Made by a program: the position numbers and the translations under genes. A stretch of DNA of 50,237 nt from assembly GCF_003987355.1 (NCBI RefSeq), contig NZ_PIPR01000006.1, positions 1-50,237 of the forward strand. The letters run 5' to 3'. The stretch is from Pseudidiomarina aestuarii (GTDB lineage Bacteria; Pseudomonadota; Gammaproteobacteria; Enterobacterales; Alteromonadaceae). A model generated the notes under the pieces. The model made no database searches, was not told the origin of the DNA, and saw only the letters and a list, made by a program, of their open reading frames with translations. Of this stretch, positions 35,082 through 46,009 are shown one piece after another (position 1 is the stretch's first letter; the number at the start of each line of letters is the position of its first letter).

Positions 35082-35563
35082 TGGAATATCTCCTTCAATC
35101 GACGCTCATAGCGTTGTTTGATAGTCGCAATGAGAGCATCAACATCTTCAACATTCAACGCATGGATCAGCAAGGTGTTGCCATCTCGACTGAGTTCCGC
35201 AGAGACCGTCCCCGGTGTCAGCGTTATCGTACAAGCTAGTATAGTAATAGGTACCTGATTGGTTAAATCAAGAGGATACTCTATCAACGCTGGTTTAATT
35301 TTTTTGCGCGGTAATAAGATAATCTTCGCAATGTCGATATTCGAAACCACAATGTCGACCAGCAGCACAAGGAAATAAACAACAGCCGTACCCGGACGAT
35401 GGATCGTAAGCGGGAAGTCGCGCGCGCGAAATGTATACAATGGAATGGCTGTGGCTAAGATAGCTCCTAATACAATTAACCCAACCGATACACTGTTTTG
35501 CAGCAGTAACCAGACGATTAGCAGAAATAGACTTAACCATGGAGCCGGTAGAATTCTACTCAT
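35075..35563 (-). CDS. mrpE: Mrp Na+/H+ antiporter subunit E
   Basis: A 162-residue subunit. N-terminal membrane helices (about 8-45 and 60-80) are followed by a soluble domain. The pattern YPLDLTNQVPITILACTITLTPGTVSAELSRDGNTLLIHAL (the T-L-T-P-G-T core) is diagnostic of MrpE. Its start overlaps the end of mrpD and its stop overlaps mrpF. Confidence 0.95.
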   Translation of the reverse strand: MSRILPAPWLSLFLLIVWLLLQNSVSVGLIVLGAILATAIPLYTFRARDFPLTIHRPGTAVVYFLVLLVDIVVSNIDIAKIILLPRKKIKPALIEYPLDLTNQVPITILACTITLTPGTVSAELSRDGNTLLIHALNVEDVDALIATIKQRYERRLKEIFQC

Positions 35564-37076
35564 GACTACCTCCGGGTTGTCCTAAGACAGCATCAATGTA
35601 GTAACTTGGGTTCATCAGGTCATAAGCAATTTGCTCGGTCAACTCCGCGAGCGGTTGCGCGAACAAGGTAAGAGCGATACTGCACCCCACCAGAAACACA
35701 ATGGCGCTCAGTTGCGTCCACGGATGCTTCACGTCACCTGGCTTGCCTTCAAGTACATGCCAGAACATGCGACTACCCGCTCGTGACAGAGCAATCATAA
35801 CGAGGAAGGTCGTCCCCAACACTATCGGCCAAAGCAATGCGACCTGTGCACCGGTTCTTGCTGCCTCTAATATAAACAGCTTACCGATAAAACCTGATAA
35901 GGGTGGCATTCCAATAACAGCGATAGCAGCTGCAAAGAATAAAATACCGAGCGTACTATGCTGCGCAAGCTGTCGGCCTTTGACGATACGCGTTGCGGTT
36001 TTACCCCGTTGTTCAGCAATCACATCGGCTAATAGGAATAGACACGCAGTAATAAACGTCGAATGCATCAAATAGTACATCACTGCACTAATTGCTCGTT
36101 CTGTATTCATGCTAAAGGTGGTTAGCATGGTTCCTACCGACATGACTACAAGGTAAGCAATGAGTAAGCGCAAATCGCGGCTACCCAGCACACCTATGCC
36201 ACCAGCGGCCAGGGTCAGTAGTCCCAACCACCACAACCAATCATAGCCCAGCAACGCAACGGCACCGCCATCTTCACCAAACACTATAGTGAACACTCGC
36301 AAAATGGCATAAACACCGACTTTGGTCATGATTGCAAAGAGAGCGGCGACCGAACCAGTCGTATTGGCGTAGGCTTGCGGCAGCCAGAAATAGAGTGGCA
36401 ACAGTGCGGCCTTCAAACCAAACACAATCAGTAATAGCATGCCGCCACCACGCAATATAAACGCGTCATCACCGGATAATAAGGCGACCTTTTGTGCCAG
36501 ATCGGCAATGTTGAGCGTTCCGGTAATCCCGTAGATAACGCCAAGGCTGATCAAGAATAGGGCAGAGCCAGCTAGATTTAAAATTACATAATGCAGCGTG
36601 GCGCGTAGCTTCAGTTTACCGCCACCATGCATCAATAGTGCGTAGCTGGAGATCAACAGTACTTCAAAAAAGACGAATAAGTTAAAAAGGTCGCCAGTCA
36701 GAAACGCGCCAATGATGCCGAGGAGTTGGAATTGATACAGAGACTGGAAATGCGATCCCAGATTGTCCTCACCGTGGCTTGCAAAAATAAGTACCGGTAG
36801 AGCCAGCACTGTAGTCAGCAAGACCATAGTCGCCGCTAAGCGGTCAGCCACCAACACAATACCAAAAGGAGCTTGCCAACTGCCAAGAGCATAAACACTC
36901 GGGCCCGCAAAAGTTGAAACGAGCATTGCAATGGCAACGACAATCAACAATACACAAGACGTTAAGCCAATAATCCGGCGCGCTCGTTGTGGGTGTTCAC
37001 CCCACGGGAGCAACTGCAGCAACGCTGCAAACAACGGAATAACGATGGGCAGGATAATCAAATGTTGAGACAGCAT
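35556..37076 (-). CDS. mrpD: Mrp Na+/H+ antiporter subunit D
   Basis: A 506-residue polytopic protein with about 14 helices, homologous to complex I NuoM/NuoN-type subunits. Typical segments are LTGDLFNLFVFFEVLLISSYALLMHGG, FGLKAALLPLYFWLPQAYANTTGSVAALFAIMTKVGVYAILR (with the membrane lysines of the transport path) and PPLSGFIGKLFIL. It is one of two large proton-channel-like subunits. The start overlaps the mrpC stop by one base. Confidence 0.96.
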   Translation of the reverse strand: MLSQHLIILPIVIPLFAALLQLLPWGEHPQRARRIIGLTSCVLLIVVAIAMLVSTFAGPSVYALGSWQAPFGIVLVADRLAATMVLLTTVLALPVLIFASHGEDNLGSHFQSLYQFQLLGIIGAFLTGDLFNLFVFFEVLLISSYALLMHGGGKLKLRATLHYVILNLAGSALFLISLGVIYGITGTLNIADLAQKVALLSGDDAFILRGGGMLLLIVFGLKAALLPLYFWLPQAYANTTGSVAALFAIMTKVGVYAILRVFTIVFGEDGGAVALLGYDWLWWLGLLTLAAGGIGVLGSRDLRLLIAYLVVMSVGTMLTTFSMNTERAISAVMYYLMHSTFITACLFLLADVIAEQRGKTATRIVKGRQLAQHSTLGILFFAAAIAVIGMPPLSGFIGKLFILEAARTGAQVALLWPIVLGTTFLVMIALSRAGSRMFWHVLEGKPGDVKHPWTQLSAIVFLVGCSIALTLFAQPLAELTEQIAYDLMNPSYYIDAVLGQPGGSHE

Positions 37077-37420
37077 TAACGTTGCCCCTCATTTTCTTCA
37101 TAGTTTGGATCGTTCACTTCATCTGATCCTAACTCACCGCGGACACGCACTGCTAAGATGATCGAGTAAGCGGTCATGGCAAACCCAATCACTATGGCAG
37201 TTAGCACGAGTGCTTGCGGCAATGGATCAGTAGGGTTCGAGCTGGCACCAATAATCGGCACTTCATTAATGACCAAGCGACCGGTCGAAAAGAGGAACAA
37301 ATTCACCGCGTAAGACAACATGGTGATGCCAATGACAATGGGGAACGAACGTCCTCTGAGAATCAAAAACACGCTACTGGCAGTCAGCATACCCACGGTA
37401 ATTGCATAGAGTAATTCCAT
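37076..37420 (-). CDS. mrpC: Mrp Na+/H+ antiporter subunit C
   Basis: A 114-residue protein with three helices, homologous to NuoK. The segments AITVGMLTASSVFLILRGRSFPIVIGITMLSYAVNLFLFSTGRL and DPLPQALVLTAIVIGFAMTAYSIIL match MrpC well. The acidic tail is cytoplasmic. It overlaps the mrpA stop and the mrpD start by one base each, showing tight translational coupling. Confidence 0.96.
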   Translation of the reverse strand: MELLYAITVGMLTASSVFLILRGRSFPIVIGITMLSYAVNLFLFSTGRLVINEVPIIGASSNPTDPLPQALVLTAIVIGFAMTAYSIILAVRVRGELGSDEVNDPNYEENEGQR

Positions 37421-40209
37421 TAGTATCCCTCCTGTCTTGGTCTATGGCGCGTCGTCATTTGGCCAAAATTCGCCAGTATCATTAGTGTGGCTCCAACAAC
37501 GGTGAGGTAGACACCTAAATCAAATAAAATGGCTGTAGCAACTTCAAATTTACCCACTAATGGCCAATCCAAATAGGTGAATGAAGAGGTCAAGAAATTG
37601 GCCCCGAAGAACCAACTTCCAATACCAGTGAAGAGCGCAATCATGACGCCAACGGCAGTAAGTGACTGATAATTGTAATCAAACCGTTCTTTCAGCCATT
37701 CCACACCGTTAGAGATATACTGCAGAATCATTGCGGCAGCGGTGATGAGTCCAGCAATAAAACCGCCGCCCGGCAAATTGTGACCGCGCAGGAAAATGTA
37801 GGCAGAGACCATTAGTGCAAGGGGCAGCAACGCTTGCGATACCACTTGAACCAATAGCGGGTGCTTGATGGTATGCCAAGCGCGTCCGTCTACATCACTG
37901 GATGGCATAAATGGTCTTAAGTTATTCAGTAACTTGTGAATACCCGCGGCGGCAATTGCCAAGACTGTGATTTCACCCAAGGTATCAAAACCACGGAAGT
38001 CGACCAGAATGACATTCACCACATTGGTGCCACCGCCACCTGGTTTGGAGTTCAATAAGAAGAACTCTGAGATACTCGTGAATTCGCGGGTTAATAGAGC
38101 ATAATTGAGCGTCCCGACGATCCCGCCAATCAAGCCTGCGAGCAAAACGTCACGTGCCACTCGGCGACCACTGGATGCTCTAGGAATGCGCTGTGGCATA
38201 AAGAATAGTGCCAGTATCATCAAAATAATACTGACCACTTCAACGACCAACTGCGTCATCGCCAGATCGGGCGCTGAAAAGTGAATAAATGCCATGGAAA
38301 CCATCAAGCCAACCACTGAGAGCATCATCAATGAGGTCAGTCGTTGACGGTGTAAAATAGCGGTACCTAATGACGCCAGGATTAACACTATGGCACCAAC
38401 CACACTGACTACGTCAATCGGCAATAATTCGCGTTCGCCCCTTAACGCCTCAATTTGTGCCAGTTCTGGGATAACGAAAATAAGCACCAGAACTAAAACC
38501 GCAGCGATGTAGCGTTGTAATGATCCGGTTTCGATTTTCTGCATGGTTTCATCGGACCAAGCAGTAATACCACTGACGATCGAGGCGAAGGTTTCTTTGG
38601 CGTCGCGATGGTCAAACTTGCGATTAAAAGTAAATAACTCATTACGACTCAGGTAAATGACGATACCACCAGCTACAGCGAGAGCGCTCATCAGTAATGG
38701 AATATTAAAACCATGCCAGAGGTAGATGGAAAACGGCTGAACGACACCTGCCACCACGTTGATTGCTGGCGTTAACAATGACTCCGTAAAGAACATTGGA
38801 GCTAGGCCCACGGCAATACAAAGCATCGCTAATAAAATGACCGGTGCGCGCATACCCAGTGGCGCTTCATGGGGTGTTCGGGGCAGATCTTTGCTGGGAG
38901 CACCAAAGAATACATCTTGAACAAATCGAATTGAGTACGCGACGGATAACATGGCACCTAAGGTTGCCAACACCGGCACCAACCAAGACAATCCACCAAA
39001 CAAGTCTTGTTCATATGCTTCCGCAAAAAACATTTCTTTGGACAGGAAGCCGTTTAAGAAGGGTAGCCCGGCCATCGCTGCTGAAGCAATCAACGCCAGT
39101 ATCATGGTATAGGGCATCGCTTTGCGCAAACCACTGAGTTTGCGGATGTCGCGGCTTCCAGTTTCGTGGTCGACAATACCCGCAACCATAAACAAGCCAG
39201 CTTTGAAGGTCGCGTGATTCAAAATATGGAACAAAGCAGCGAGTTGTGCGCCATGTGTACCGATGCCAAGCAGCATCGTAATCAAGCCGAGATGACTAAT
39301 AGTAGAAAATGCTAGAAGCCCTTTTAAATCGGTTTTGAGCAACGCGAAATAAGCTCCGAATAGCATGGTTGCTAATCCAGTCAGGGTGACCAAGACGAAC
39401 CATTCATTCGTTCCACCGAGCACGGGTGAGAAGCGGGCGAGCAGGAAAATGCCGGCTTTCACCATGGTGGCCGAGTGTAAGTAAGCACTGACGGGCGTTG
39501 GTGCAGACATAGCATGAGGAAGCCAGAACTGAAATGGGAACTGAGCTGACTTGGTAAAAGCACCGAGCAATACTAATAACAGTGCTGGAATATACCATGC
39601 GTGTTCGCGAATGGTATCCGCGGCCGCAAACACCGCGTCAATCTCGTAGCTTCCCGCAATATTACCGATTAAGAGCAAGCCAGCTAACAACGCGAGTCCA
39701 CCAGCGCCCGTAACCGCTAATGCCATACGCGCACCGCGTCTTGCTTCGCTTTTGTGGAACCAATAACCAATTAATAAGAACGAAGAAATGCTGGTTAATT
39801 CCCAAAACAGCCACATGAGAATCATATTGTTCGCTGTGACGATACCCAGCATCGAGCCCATGAACAGCAATAGGCACGCATAAAAGCGACCGGCATCATC
39901 TTTCGCGCTTAAGTAATAATGTGCATAAAAAATAATGAGTAACCCGATTCCACTGATCAAAGTCACGAACAGTAAGGACAGTCCGTCTAGGCGGAATGAT
40001 AGATTGAGACCCAGGTCGGGCAACCATGCATAGGTTGATAGCGGCACTTCTCCCGCCACGGTTTGTGGCAGCAAGGTCAGCATGAGAATGAAGCTGACTG
40101 CCGCAATCGCCAGAGTGATGCCGGTAAGCACCACCCGACTGTGCTGCCGCATCAGTAAAGGTAATATCGCTCCAGCGAATGGCAAAAGCACGAGCGTTGC
40201 AAGTGTCAT
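37420..40209 (-). CDS. mrpA: Mrp Na+/H+ antiporter fused subunit A-B
   Basis: A 929-residue polytopic protein. The first part (to about 500) is the NuoL-like antiporter domain: [87 protein letters not shown]. The MrpA-specific NuoJ-like region follows (about 600-690), and a C-terminal domain (about 780-925, [40 protein letters not shown]) corresponds to MrpB, which is a separate gene in Bacillus. Fused A-B subunits are known in several proteobacteria (Pha-type). The operon exports Na+ in exchange for H+, fitting a saline habitat. Confidence 0.96.
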   Translation of the reverse strand: MTLATLVLLPFAGAILPLLMRQHSRVVLTGITLAIAAVSFILMLTLLPQTVAGEVPLSTYAWLPDLGLNLSFRLDGLSLLFVTLISGIGLLIIFYAHYYLSAKDDAGRFYACLLLFMGSMLGIVTANNMILMWLFWELTSISSFLLIGYWFHKSEARRGARMALAVTGAGGLALLAGLLLIGNIAGSYEIDAVFAAADTIREHAWYIPALLLVLLGAFTKSAQFPFQFWLPHAMSAPTPVSAYLHSATMVKAGIFLLARFSPVLGGTNEWFVLVTLTGLATMLFGAYFALLKTDLKGLLAFSTISHLGLITMLLGIGTHGAQLAALFHILNHATFKAGLFMVAGIVDHETGSRDIRKLSGLRKAMPYTMILALIASAAMAGLPFLNGFLSKEMFFAEAYEQDLFGGLSWLVPVLATLGAMLSVAYSIRFVQDVFFGAPSKDLPRTPHEAPLGMRAPVILLAMLCIAVGLAPMFFTESLLTPAINVVAGVVQPFSIYLWHGFNIPLLMSALAVAGGIVIYLSRNELFTFNRKFDHRDAKETFASIVSGITAWSDETMQKIETGSLQRYIAAVLVLVLIFVIPELAQIEALRGERELLPIDVVSVVGAIVLILASLGTAILHRQRLTSLMMLSVVGLMVSMAFIHFSAPDLAMTQLVVEVVSIILMILALFFMPQRIPRASSGRRVARDVLLAGLIGGIVGTLNYALLTREFTSISEFFLLNSKPGGGGTNVVNVILVDFRGFDTLGEITVLAIAAAGIHKLLNNLRPFMPSSDVDGRAWHTIKHPLLVQVVSQALLPLALMVSAYIFLRGHNLPGGGFIAGLITAAAMILQYISNGVEWLKERFDYNYQSLTAVGVMIALFTGIGSWFFGANFLTSSFTYLDWPLVGKFEVATAILFDLGVYLTVVGATLMILANFGQMTTRHRPRQEGY

Positions 40210-40274
40210 GAGAACCCTTTTTGTGATTCAAAAACGATGTTCGATGGACTGATATTTCTCGTTAAGTACGATGG

Positions 40275-40304
40275 AATTTACCATTTTGCTCAAGCGCTTG
40301 CCAA
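40275..40304 (-). promoter_or_regulatory. Candidate mrp operon promoter
   Basis: On the minus strand, TTGGCA (40304-40299) and TAAATT (40280-40275) are separated by 18 bases, about 65 bases before the mrpA ATG. An AAAGGG ribosome site precedes that ATG. Both hexamers are reasonable sigma-70 matches. Confidence 0.5.
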
Positions 40305-40494
40305 CTTATTCGACGTTGTCGTGCGGCGCTTGAACGCAGATTAAATCTATCGCTGACTTATAAATAAGTGGCGTTTTTCAGTCTATTTCGGGTATACTAT
40401 CCACTCGTTTTCGAAGTCGGCAGGACCTGCCGTGAACGTCCTCAGAAAACAATCGAAATAATCTGCTCTCGCACTACCATCTGAATTTTTTATC

Positions 40495-40585
40495 TGTTAC
40501 AATTCGCCGCCCTTTTTATAAGGGGAAGTCTCTTATTCTCTTTTTTCTGAGTTGAGAGAAACTCGACCCGAGAGGGTCTGTTTTA
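40495..40585 (+). promoter_or_regulatory. spc operon promoter and leader hairpin
   Basis: TGTTACAAT (40495-40503) is an extended -10 element followed by a GC-rich stretch, CGCCGCCC, very like E. coli Pspc (TGTTATAATGCCGCGCCC, from memory). The leader then contains GACCC-GAGA-GGGTC, a hairpin with a GNRA-type loop, and GCGGAGCAC before the rplN ATG, both paralleled in the E. coli leader. The GC-rich discriminator suggests stringent (ppGpp) control. Confidence 0.72.
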
Positions 40586-40606
40586 TTACTTAAGCGGAGC
40601 ACTGCA

Positions 40607-40975
40607 ATGATCCAAATGCAAACTACACTGGACGTGGCCGATAACTCGGGCGCTCGCAGCGTACAATGTATTAAGGTTCTGGGTGGCTCGCACCGCCGGT
40701 ACGCAAACATTGGCGATATCATCAAAGTTTCTATTAAAGAAGCGATTCCTCGCGGCAAAGTGAAGAAAGGTGATGTTGTTAATGCGGTGGTCGTTCGCAC
40801 CAGAAAAGGCGTCCGTCGTCAAGACGGGTCAGTCATCCGTTTTGACCGCAACGCGGCTGTCTTGTTAAACAACAATATGCAGCCGATTGGCACGCGTATC
40901 TTTGGCCCAGTGACTCGTGAATTGCGTTCAGAGCAGTTCATGAAGATTGTCTCACTGGCACCAGAAGTACTGTAA
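40607..40975 (+). CDS. rplN: 50S ribosomal protein L14
   Basis: A 122-residue rRNA-binding protein of the large subunit, at the interface near bridge B8. It begins [33 protein letters not shown], the standard L14 opening, and ends [17 protein letters not shown], as in other gammaproteobacteria. It is the first gene of the spc operon and has a GCGGAGCAC ribosome site. Confidence 0.98.
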   Translation: MIQMQTTLDVADNSGARSVQCIKVLGGSHRRYANIGDIIKVSIKEAIPRGKVKKGDVVNAVVVRTRKGVRRQDGSVIRFDRNAAVLLNNNMQPIGTRIFGPVTRELRSEQFMKIVSLAPEVL

Positions 40976-40985
40976 GGAGTCAGAC

Positions 40986-41300
40986 ATGGCGGCAAAAATT
41001 AAACGTGATGACGAAGTAGTAGTCCTGGCGGGTAAAGACAAAGGTAAGCGCGGTAAAGTGCTGAAAGTCGATACCACGAAGAACCGAGTGTTCGTTGAAG
41101 GCGTGAACATCGTGAAGAAACATCAGAAGCCAAATCCGGCTTTAGGCGTTGCTGGCGGTGTGATTGAGCAAGAAGCTTCAATCGACGTTTCTAACGTTGC
41201 GGTTTATAACCCAGAGACTGGTAAAGCAGATCGTGTTGGTTTTCGAATTGAAGATGGCAAGAAAGTTCGCTTCTTCAAATCAAACGACGCAATCATTTAA
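40986..41300 (+). CDS. rplX: 50S ribosomal protein L24
   Basis: A 104-residue early assembly protein of the large subunit, with the KOW motif near its start ([18 protein letters not shown]). [15 protein letters not shown] is also typical. A longer frame begins at 40947 inside rplN, but the ATG at 40986 follows AAGGAGTC and gives the normal N-terminus MAAKIKRDD. Confidence 0.98.
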   Translation: MAAKIKRDDEVVVLAGKDKGKRGKVLKVDTTKNRVFVEGVNIVKKHQKPNPALGVAGGVIEQEASIDVSNVAVYNPETGKADRVGFRIEDGKKVRFFKSNDAII

Positions 41301-41307
41301 TTTAAAT

Positions 41308-41380
41308 TTGGAGTTTTACGATGGCGAAACTGCATGATTTTTACAAAGAATCAGTAGTTCCTGAACTTGTTAAACAGTTC
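41308..41380 (+). promoter_or_regulatory. Possible S8 autoregulatory site at the rplE start
   Basis: In E. coli, ribosomal protein S8 represses the spc operon by binding mRNA at the rplX-rplE junction. The sequence ACGATGGCGAAACTGCATGA here is the same as I remember for E. coli at that place, so the site may be kept. I have not folded the RNA, and part of the identity could come simply from conserved coding. Confidence 0.35.
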
Positions 41381-41860
41381 GGCTACAACAGCGTCATGCA
41401 AGTCCCTCGGATTGAAAAAATCACACTCAATATGGGTGTGGGTGAAGCTCTGGCAGACAAAAAGATTCTCGACAACGCGGCAGCAGACCTGGAAGCAATT
41501 TCTGGTCAGCGTCCAATCCGCACTGTTGCTCGTAAATCTGTCGCTGGCTTCAAAATCCGTGAAGGCTACCCGATTGGCTGTAAGGTGACTCTGCGTGGCG
41601 AACGTATGTGGGACTTTTTGCAACGCTTAATTGTGATTGCAATTCCACGTATTCGCGACTTCCGTGGTTTGAATCCGAAATCTTTCGACGGACGTGGAAA
41701 TTACAGTATGGGTGTGCGTGAGCAAATCATTTTCCCTGAAATCGACTTTGATAAAGTCGACAAGGTGCGTGGTTTGGATATCACTATCACTACTACTGCA
41801 GGCACTGATGACGAAGCTCGCGCTTTGCTCGCTGCCTTCAACTTCCCGTTCAAGAAGTAA
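41321..41860 (+). CDS. rplE: 50S ribosomal protein L5
   Basis: A 179-residue protein that binds 5S rRNA in the central protuberance, the same length as in E. coli. Conserved segments are [43 protein letters not shown] and [21 protein letters not shown]. The nucleotides around its start are close to the E. coli region where S8 binds spc mRNA. Confidence 0.98.
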   Translation: MAKLHDFYKESVVPELVKQFGYNSVMQVPRIEKITLNMGVGEALADKKILDNAAADLEAISGQRPIRTVARKSVAGFKIREGYPIGCKVTLRGERMWDFLQRLIVIAIPRIRDFRGLNPKSFDGRGNYSMGVREQIIFPEIDFDKVDKVRGLDITITTTAGTDDEARALLAAFNFPFKK

Positions 41861-41871
41861 GGTGTAGAGTT

Positions 41872-42177
41872 ATGGCAAAAGAGTCAATGAAAATGCGTGA
41901 AGTCAAGCGTGCAAAGCTTGTCGAAAAATACGCAGAGAAACGCATCGCATTAAAAGCTGTGATCAGCGATCCGAAAACTTCGGATGAGGAGCGTTGGGAA
42001 GCAGTGCTTAAATTGCAAAGCCTTCCGCGTGATTCAAGCCCTAGCCGTCAGCGTAACCGCTGTCGCGTAACGGGCCGCCCACACGGTTTCTTACGGAAAT
42101 TCGGCATGAGCCGTATTAAAGTCCGTGAGAAAGCGATGCGCGGTGAAATTCCTGGCTTGAAAAAAGCTAGCTGGTAA
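41872..42177 (+). CDS. rpsN: 30S ribosomal protein S14
   Basis: A 101-residue small-subunit protein of the long, zinc-free class: the four-cysteine ribbon of short S14 is missing. The C-terminus [43 protein letters not shown] matches the conserved 16S-binding region. It lies 11 bases after rplE, in the standard spc order. Confidence 0.98.
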   Translation: MAKESMKMREVKRAKLVEKYAEKRIALKAVISDPKTSDEERWEAVLKLQSLPRDSSPSRQRNRCRVTGRPHGFLRKFGMSRIKVREKAMRGEIPGLKKASW

Positions 42178-42203
42178 GCCACGAGTCACGGGAGAAAGCA
42201 AAT

Positions 42204-42596
42204 ATGAGCATGCAAGATCCAATTGCGGATATGTTCACTCGCATCCGCAACGCTCAGGGTGCTAACAAAGTTGCCGTGCGCATGCCTGCTTCTAAACAGA
42301 AAGTGGCTATTGCCCAAGTTCTGAAAGAAGAAGGTTATATCGCGGATTTCAGTGTTTCAGGTGATGTGAAAGCAGAACTTGAAGTGACATTGAAATACTT
42401 TGAAGGTAGCCCTGTTATCGAATCAATTGAGCGCGTTAGTCGCCCAGGTTTACGTATCTACAAGAAACGTAATGAACTACCTAAAGTAATGGGTGGTTTG
42501 GGTGTCGCCGTAGTCTCAACTTCCAAGGGTCTGATGACCGACCGTGCCGCTCGTAAAGCGGGTTTAGGCGGCGAAGTTATCGGCTACGTTGCGTAA
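42204..42596 (+). CDS. rpsH: 30S ribosomal protein S8
   Basis: A 130-residue primary 16S rRNA-binding protein and, in E. coli, the translational repressor of the spc operon. It begins [18 protein letters not shown] and ends with the conserved [36 protein letters not shown] precedes the start. Confidence 0.98.
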   Translation: MSMQDPIADMFTRIRNAQGANKVAVRMPASKQKVAIAQVLKEEGYIADFSVSGDVKAELEVTLKYFEGSPVIESIERVSRPGLRIYKKRNELPKVMGGLGVAVVSTSKGLMTDRAARKAGLGGEVIGYVA

Positions 42597-42610
42597 CGAG
42601 GAGTTAGGAA

Positions 42611-43144
42611 ATGTCACGTGTTGCTAAAGCACCTATTGCCATTCCTGCTGGCGTTGAAGTTACGCTGAACGGTCAGGAAGTCACAATTAAAGGTGCCAAA
42701 GGCTCATTGAGCCGTGTAGTTAATGACGCTGTAGAACTTGTACAAGAAGACAAAGTTTTACGCACCGTTGCTCGTGAAGGCGTTGCGAATGCAACTGCTC
42801 AAGCGGGTACCGCACGCGCGTTACTGCAAAATATGGTGGTTGGTGTTGCGCAAGGGTATGAGCGCAAGTTGCAATTGGTTGGTGTCGGTTACCGGGCAAA
42901 TACTGCCGGTTCAAAACTGAACCTGACCTTGGGCTTCTCTCACCCTGTTGAGTTCGATATTCCGCAAGGAATTACTATCGAAGTCCCAACACAAACTGAA
43001 GTTGTCGTTAAAGGTGTTGACAAGCAATTAGTCGGCCAAGTTGCCGCTAATATTCGTGCTTACCGTAAGCCTGAGCCTTATAAAGGTAAAGGTGTACGTT
43101 ATGCCGATGAGCAAGTGCGCCGTAAAGAAGCCAAGAAAAAGTAA
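42611..43144 (+). CDS. rplF: 50S ribosomal protein L6
   Basis: A 177-residue protein near the GTPase-associated region of the large subunit, made of two similar domains. Typical parts are [40 protein letters not shown] and the end [23 protein letters not shown]. Normal length, with a GAGGAGTTAGG ribosome site. Confidence 0.98.
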   Translation: MSRVAKAPIAIPAGVEVTLNGQEVTIKGAKGSLSRVVNDAVELVQEDKVLRTVAREGVANATAQAGTARALLQNMVVGVAQGYERKLQLVGVGYRANTAGSKLNLTLGFSHPVEFDIPQGITIEVPTQTEVVVKGVDKQLVGQVAANIRAYRKPEPYKGKGVRYADEQVRRKEAKKK

Positions 43145-43153
43145 GGTAAAACG

Positions 43154-43507
43154 ATGGACAAGAAATCAGCTCGCTTACGTCGCGCCACTCGCGCTCGTAA
43201 GAAAATGCAAGAGTTGGGTGCTAACCGCCTGGTCGTTCACCGTACACCACGGCACATTTACGCTCAGCTAATTGCACCGAACGGTTCTGAAGTATTGGCA
43301 GCAGCTTCAACTGCAGAAAAGTCAGTTCGTGAGCAAGTCAAAGTGACTGGCAACATCGATGCGGCAAAAGCAGTTGGAAAACTGATTGCAGAACGGGCGA
43401 TGGAAAAAGGCGTGAAAAACGTCGCTTTCGATCGCAGTGGTTTCCGTTATCACGGTCGTGTTGCAGCTTTAGCTGACGCCGCTCGTGAAGCCGGACTTCA
43501 GTTCTAG
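43154..43507 (+). CDS. rplR: 50S ribosomal protein L18
   Basis: A 117-residue 5S rRNA-binding protein with a basic N-terminus ([22 protein letters not shown]) and conserved [18 protein letters not shown] and [26 protein letters not shown]. It has the same length as E. coli L18 and stands in the usual order between rplF and rpsE. Confidence 0.98.
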   Translation: MDKKSARLRRATRARKKMQELGANRLVVHRTPRHIYAQLIAPNGSEVLAAASTAEKSVREQVKVTGNIDAAKAVGKLIAERAMEKGVKNVAFDRSGFRYHGRVAALADAAREAGLQF

Positions 43508-43516
43508 GAGACGAAC

Positions 43517-44023
43517 ATGGCAAATGCAAATGTAGAAGCTCAACAAAGTGACCTGCAAGAAAAGCTGATCACAGTAAATCGTGTAGCGAAGGTTGTTAAA
43601 GGTGGTCGCATCTTTAGCTTCACTGCACTGACTGTGGTTGGTGATGGTCAGGGTAAAGTGGGTTTCGGTTATGGTAAAGCACGCGAAGTTCCAGCTGCTA
43701 TTCAAAAAGCAATGGAAAAAGCGCGTCGCAACATGGTAACCGTGCAGCTGAAAGGCGACACCCTACAGCACCCTGTTAAGGGCCGTCACTCAGGTTCACA
43801 GGTATTTATGCAGCCAGCTTCTGAAGGTACAGGTATCATCGCCGGTGGTGCGATGCGTGCAGTACTGGAAGTCGCAGGTGTACACAACGTGCTGTCAAAA
43901 GCATATGGTTCAACCAATCCAATCAACGTTGTTCGTGCCACTATCAAGGCACTCAATGACATGAAATCGCCGGAGCAAGTTGCGGCGAAGCGTGGATTGC
44001 GCGTTGACGAGATTTTGGGGTAG
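43517..44023 (+). CDS. rpsE: 30S ribosomal protein S5
   Basis: A 168-residue protein near the mRNA entry site that affects decoding accuracy. It has the S5 N-terminal domain ([43 protein letters not shown]) and C-terminal domain ([33 protein letters not shown]). The conserved VVKGGRIF loop is where spectinomycin-resistance changes occur in other bacteria; here it reads as wild type. Confidence 0.98.
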   Translation: MANANVEAQQSDLQEKLITVNRVAKVVKGGRIFSFTALTVVGDGQGKVGFGYGKAREVPAAIQKAMEKARRNMVTVQLKGDTLQHPVKGRHSGSQVFMQPASEGTGIIAGGAMRAVLEVAGVHNVLSKAYGSTNPINVVRATIKALNDMKSPEQVAAKRGLRVDEILG

Positions 44024-44029
44024 TGAACA

Positions 44030-44212
44030 ATGGCGAATAAGACAATCAAAGTTACACAAACGCGTAGCTCAATCGGTCGCTTGCCGAAACACAAAGCTAC
44101 CCTTCGTGGTCTTGGTCTACGCCGTATTAATCACACGGTAGAGCTGGAAGATACCCCAGCTGTGCGCGGTATGGTTAACCAAGTCTATTACATGGTAAAG
44201 GTGGAGGACTAA
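44030..44212 (+). CDS. rpmD: 50S ribosomal protein L30
   Basis: A 60-residue large-subunit protein: [57 protein letters not shown] is implied by its short beta-alpha-beta fold, with GLGLRRI and TPAVRGM as the recognisable motifs. It lies six bases after rpsE. Confidence 0.97.
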   Translation: MANKTIKVTQTRSSIGRLPKHKATLRGLGLRRINHTVELEDTPAVRGMVNQVYYMVKVED

Positions 44213-44215
44213 GAC

Positions 44216-44650
44216 ATGTTTCTAAATACTATCTCCCCTGCACCTGGTGCTAAAGCTAGCAAAAAACGTGTGGGCCGAGGAATCGGTTCAGGATTGGGTA
44301 AAACAGGTGGTCGTGGCCATAAAGGTCAAACTTCGCGTTCTGGTGGTACTGTTAAGCCAGGGTTTGAAGGCGGTCAAATGCCAATTCAGCGTCGCTTGCC
44401 TAAGTTTGGTTTCACTTCACGCAAGGCTATGACCACTGCTGAAGTAAACCTAGCTGAGATCGCAAAGCTTGCTGGTGACACCGTAACGTTGGCTGCATTG
44501 AAAGATGCAGGCTTGGTTCGCAAAGACGTGTTGAATGTAAAAGTCATCAAGTCTGGCGAAATCAAGCGTGCCGTTACTGTTCAAGGCATCAAGGTCACTA
44601 AAGGCGCCAAAGAAGCTATTGAAGCTGCTGGCGGCAAAATCGAAGGATAG
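44216..44650 (+). CDS. rplO: 50S ribosomal protein L15
   Basis: A 144-residue late-assembly protein of the large subunit. The glycine-rich basic N-terminus ([21 protein letters not shown]) reaches into 23S rRNA, and [17 protein letters not shown] is a signature. The C-terminal globular domain ends [16 protein letters not shown]. secY starts six bases downstream. Confidence 0.98.
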   Translation: MFLNTISPAPGAKASKKRVGRGIGSGLGKTGGRGHKGQTSRSGGTVKPGFEGGQMPIQRRLPKFGFTSRKAMTTAEVNLAEIAKLAGDTVTLAALKDAGLVRKDVLNVKVIKSGEIKRAVTVQGIKVTKGAKEAIEAAGGKIEG

Positions 44651-44655
44651 GGCAA

Positions 44656-45984
44656 ATGGCTAAACCAGGATTGGAATCTAACAGAGCTCAAGGCGGCACC
44701 TCGGAACTAAGACGTCGACTGCTGTTTGTACTCGGCGCGTTAATCGTGTTCCGTGCGGGCTCCTTTGTGCCGATTCCTGGTATAGATGCCGCTGTATTGG
44801 CGCAATTATTTGATCAGCAGAAAGACACCATCGTTGCCATGTTTAACATGTTCAGCGGCGGTGCTCTGGAACGCGCATCAATTTTTGCACTGGGAATTAT
44901 GCCGTACATTTCCGCCTCAATCATTATGCAGCTAGCGTCGGTGGTTCACCCACGCTTAGCTGAGTTAAAGAAAGAAGGCGAATCTGGACGACGCAAGATC
45001 AGTCAATACACGCGTTGGGGTACATTGATACTCGCAACGTTCCAATCCATTGGTATCGCGACTGGCTTACCAAATATGATGCCGGGCTTGGTCATTGACC
45101 CAGGTCCAGCGTTCTATTTCACAGCTATCGTGAGTTTGGTTACCGGCACCATGTTCTTAATGTGGTTAGGTGAGCAAATTACCGAGCGTGGTATTGGTAA
45201 CGGTATCTCTATTCTCATATTCACCGGTATTGTAGCGGGCCTCCCGTCTGCCATTGGGCAGACAGCAGAGCAAGCTCGTCAGGGTGATTTACATTTGTTG
45301 GTGTTGTTATTGATTGGCGTAATCGTCATCGCGGTAACAGCGTTTGTTGTGTTCGTAGAACGCGGCCAACGTCGTATCGTGGTGAACTATGCAAAACGTC
45401 AGCAGGGCCGTAAGGTCTTCGCTGCGCAAAGCACTCACTTGCCATTGAAAGTAAATATGGCTGGTGTTATTCCGCCAATCTTTGCATCGAGCATTATTTT
45501 GTTCCCAGGCACTATCGCAACTTGGTTCGGCCAAGGCGAAGGTATGGTAGCAAACTTCTTACAAGAGCTGTCGTTGACGTTGTCACCGGGTCAGCCTTTG
45601 TATGTCATGCTCTATGCAGCCGCGATCATCTTCTTCTGTTTCTTCTACACCGCGTTGGTATTCAATCCGCGCGAGACAGCGGATAACTTGAAGAAGTCAG
45701 GCGCGTTCATTCCGGGTATTCGCCCAGGTGAGCAAACCTCGCGTTACATCGATAAAGTAATGACCCGTTTGACGCTTGCAGGCGCCTTATACATTACTTT
45801 AGTCTGTCTGGTTCCTGAGTTCATGATGATTATTTGGAACGTGCAATTCTACTTCGGTGGAACGTCACTCCTGATTATCGTTGTGGTCATCATGGACTTT
45901 ATGGCACAGGTCCAAACCCATCTGATGTCTCATCAGTATGATTCGGTCCTGAAGAAAGCTAATCTCAAGGGCTTCGGCCGTTAA
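44656..45984 (+). CDS. secY: Preprotein translocase subunit SecY
   Basis: The 442-residue, ten-helix channel of the Sec translocon. Family signatures are [44 protein letters not shown] (plug and second helix), [53 protein letters not shown] and [23 protein letters not shown]. The length matches E. coli SecY (443). It is placed as usual between rplO and rpmJ. Confidence 0.98.
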   Translation: MAKPGLESNRAQGGTSELRRRLLFVLGALIVFRAGSFVPIPGIDAAVLAQLFDQQKDTIVAMFNMFSGGALERASIFALGIMPYISASIIMQLASVVHPRLAELKKEGESGRRKISQYTRWGTLILATFQSIGIATGLPNMMPGLVIDPGPAFYFTAIVSLVTGTMFLMWLGEQITERGIGNGISILIFTGIVAGLPSAIGQTAEQARQGDLHLLVLLLIGVIVIAVTAFVVFVERGQRRIVVNYAKRQQGRKVFAAQSTHLPLKVNMAGVIPPIFASSIILFPGTIATWFGQGEGMVANFLQELSLTLSPGQPLYVMLYAAAIIFFCFFYTALVFNPRETADNLKKSGAFIPGIRPGEQTSRYIDKVMTRLTLAGALYITLVCLVPEFMMIIWNVQFYFGGTSLLIIVVVIMDFMAQVQTHLMSHQYDSVLKKANLKGFGR

Positions 45985-46009
45985 GATTGGATAATTACGG
46001 AGTGTAGCA

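Larger units (their letters stand above)
40210..40606. other. 397-base intergenic region between mrp and spc operons
   Basis: No gene is seen here. It holds a candidate mrp promoter on the minus strand, the palindrome CAAGCGCTTG (40291-40300), a second candidate plus-strand -10 (TATACT, 40393-40398), a short perfect hairpin CGGCAG-GAC-CTGCCG (40418-40432), and the spc promoter and leader. rpsQ, normally just upstream of rplN, is absent; I see no rpsQ remnant. Confidence 0.75.

Noticed and set aside
40354-40398. A second, stronger spc promoter with -35 at 40354
   Set aside because: The TATACT at 40393 is good, but the TGACTT at 40354 is about 33 bases away, too far for a -35, and no better partner was found.
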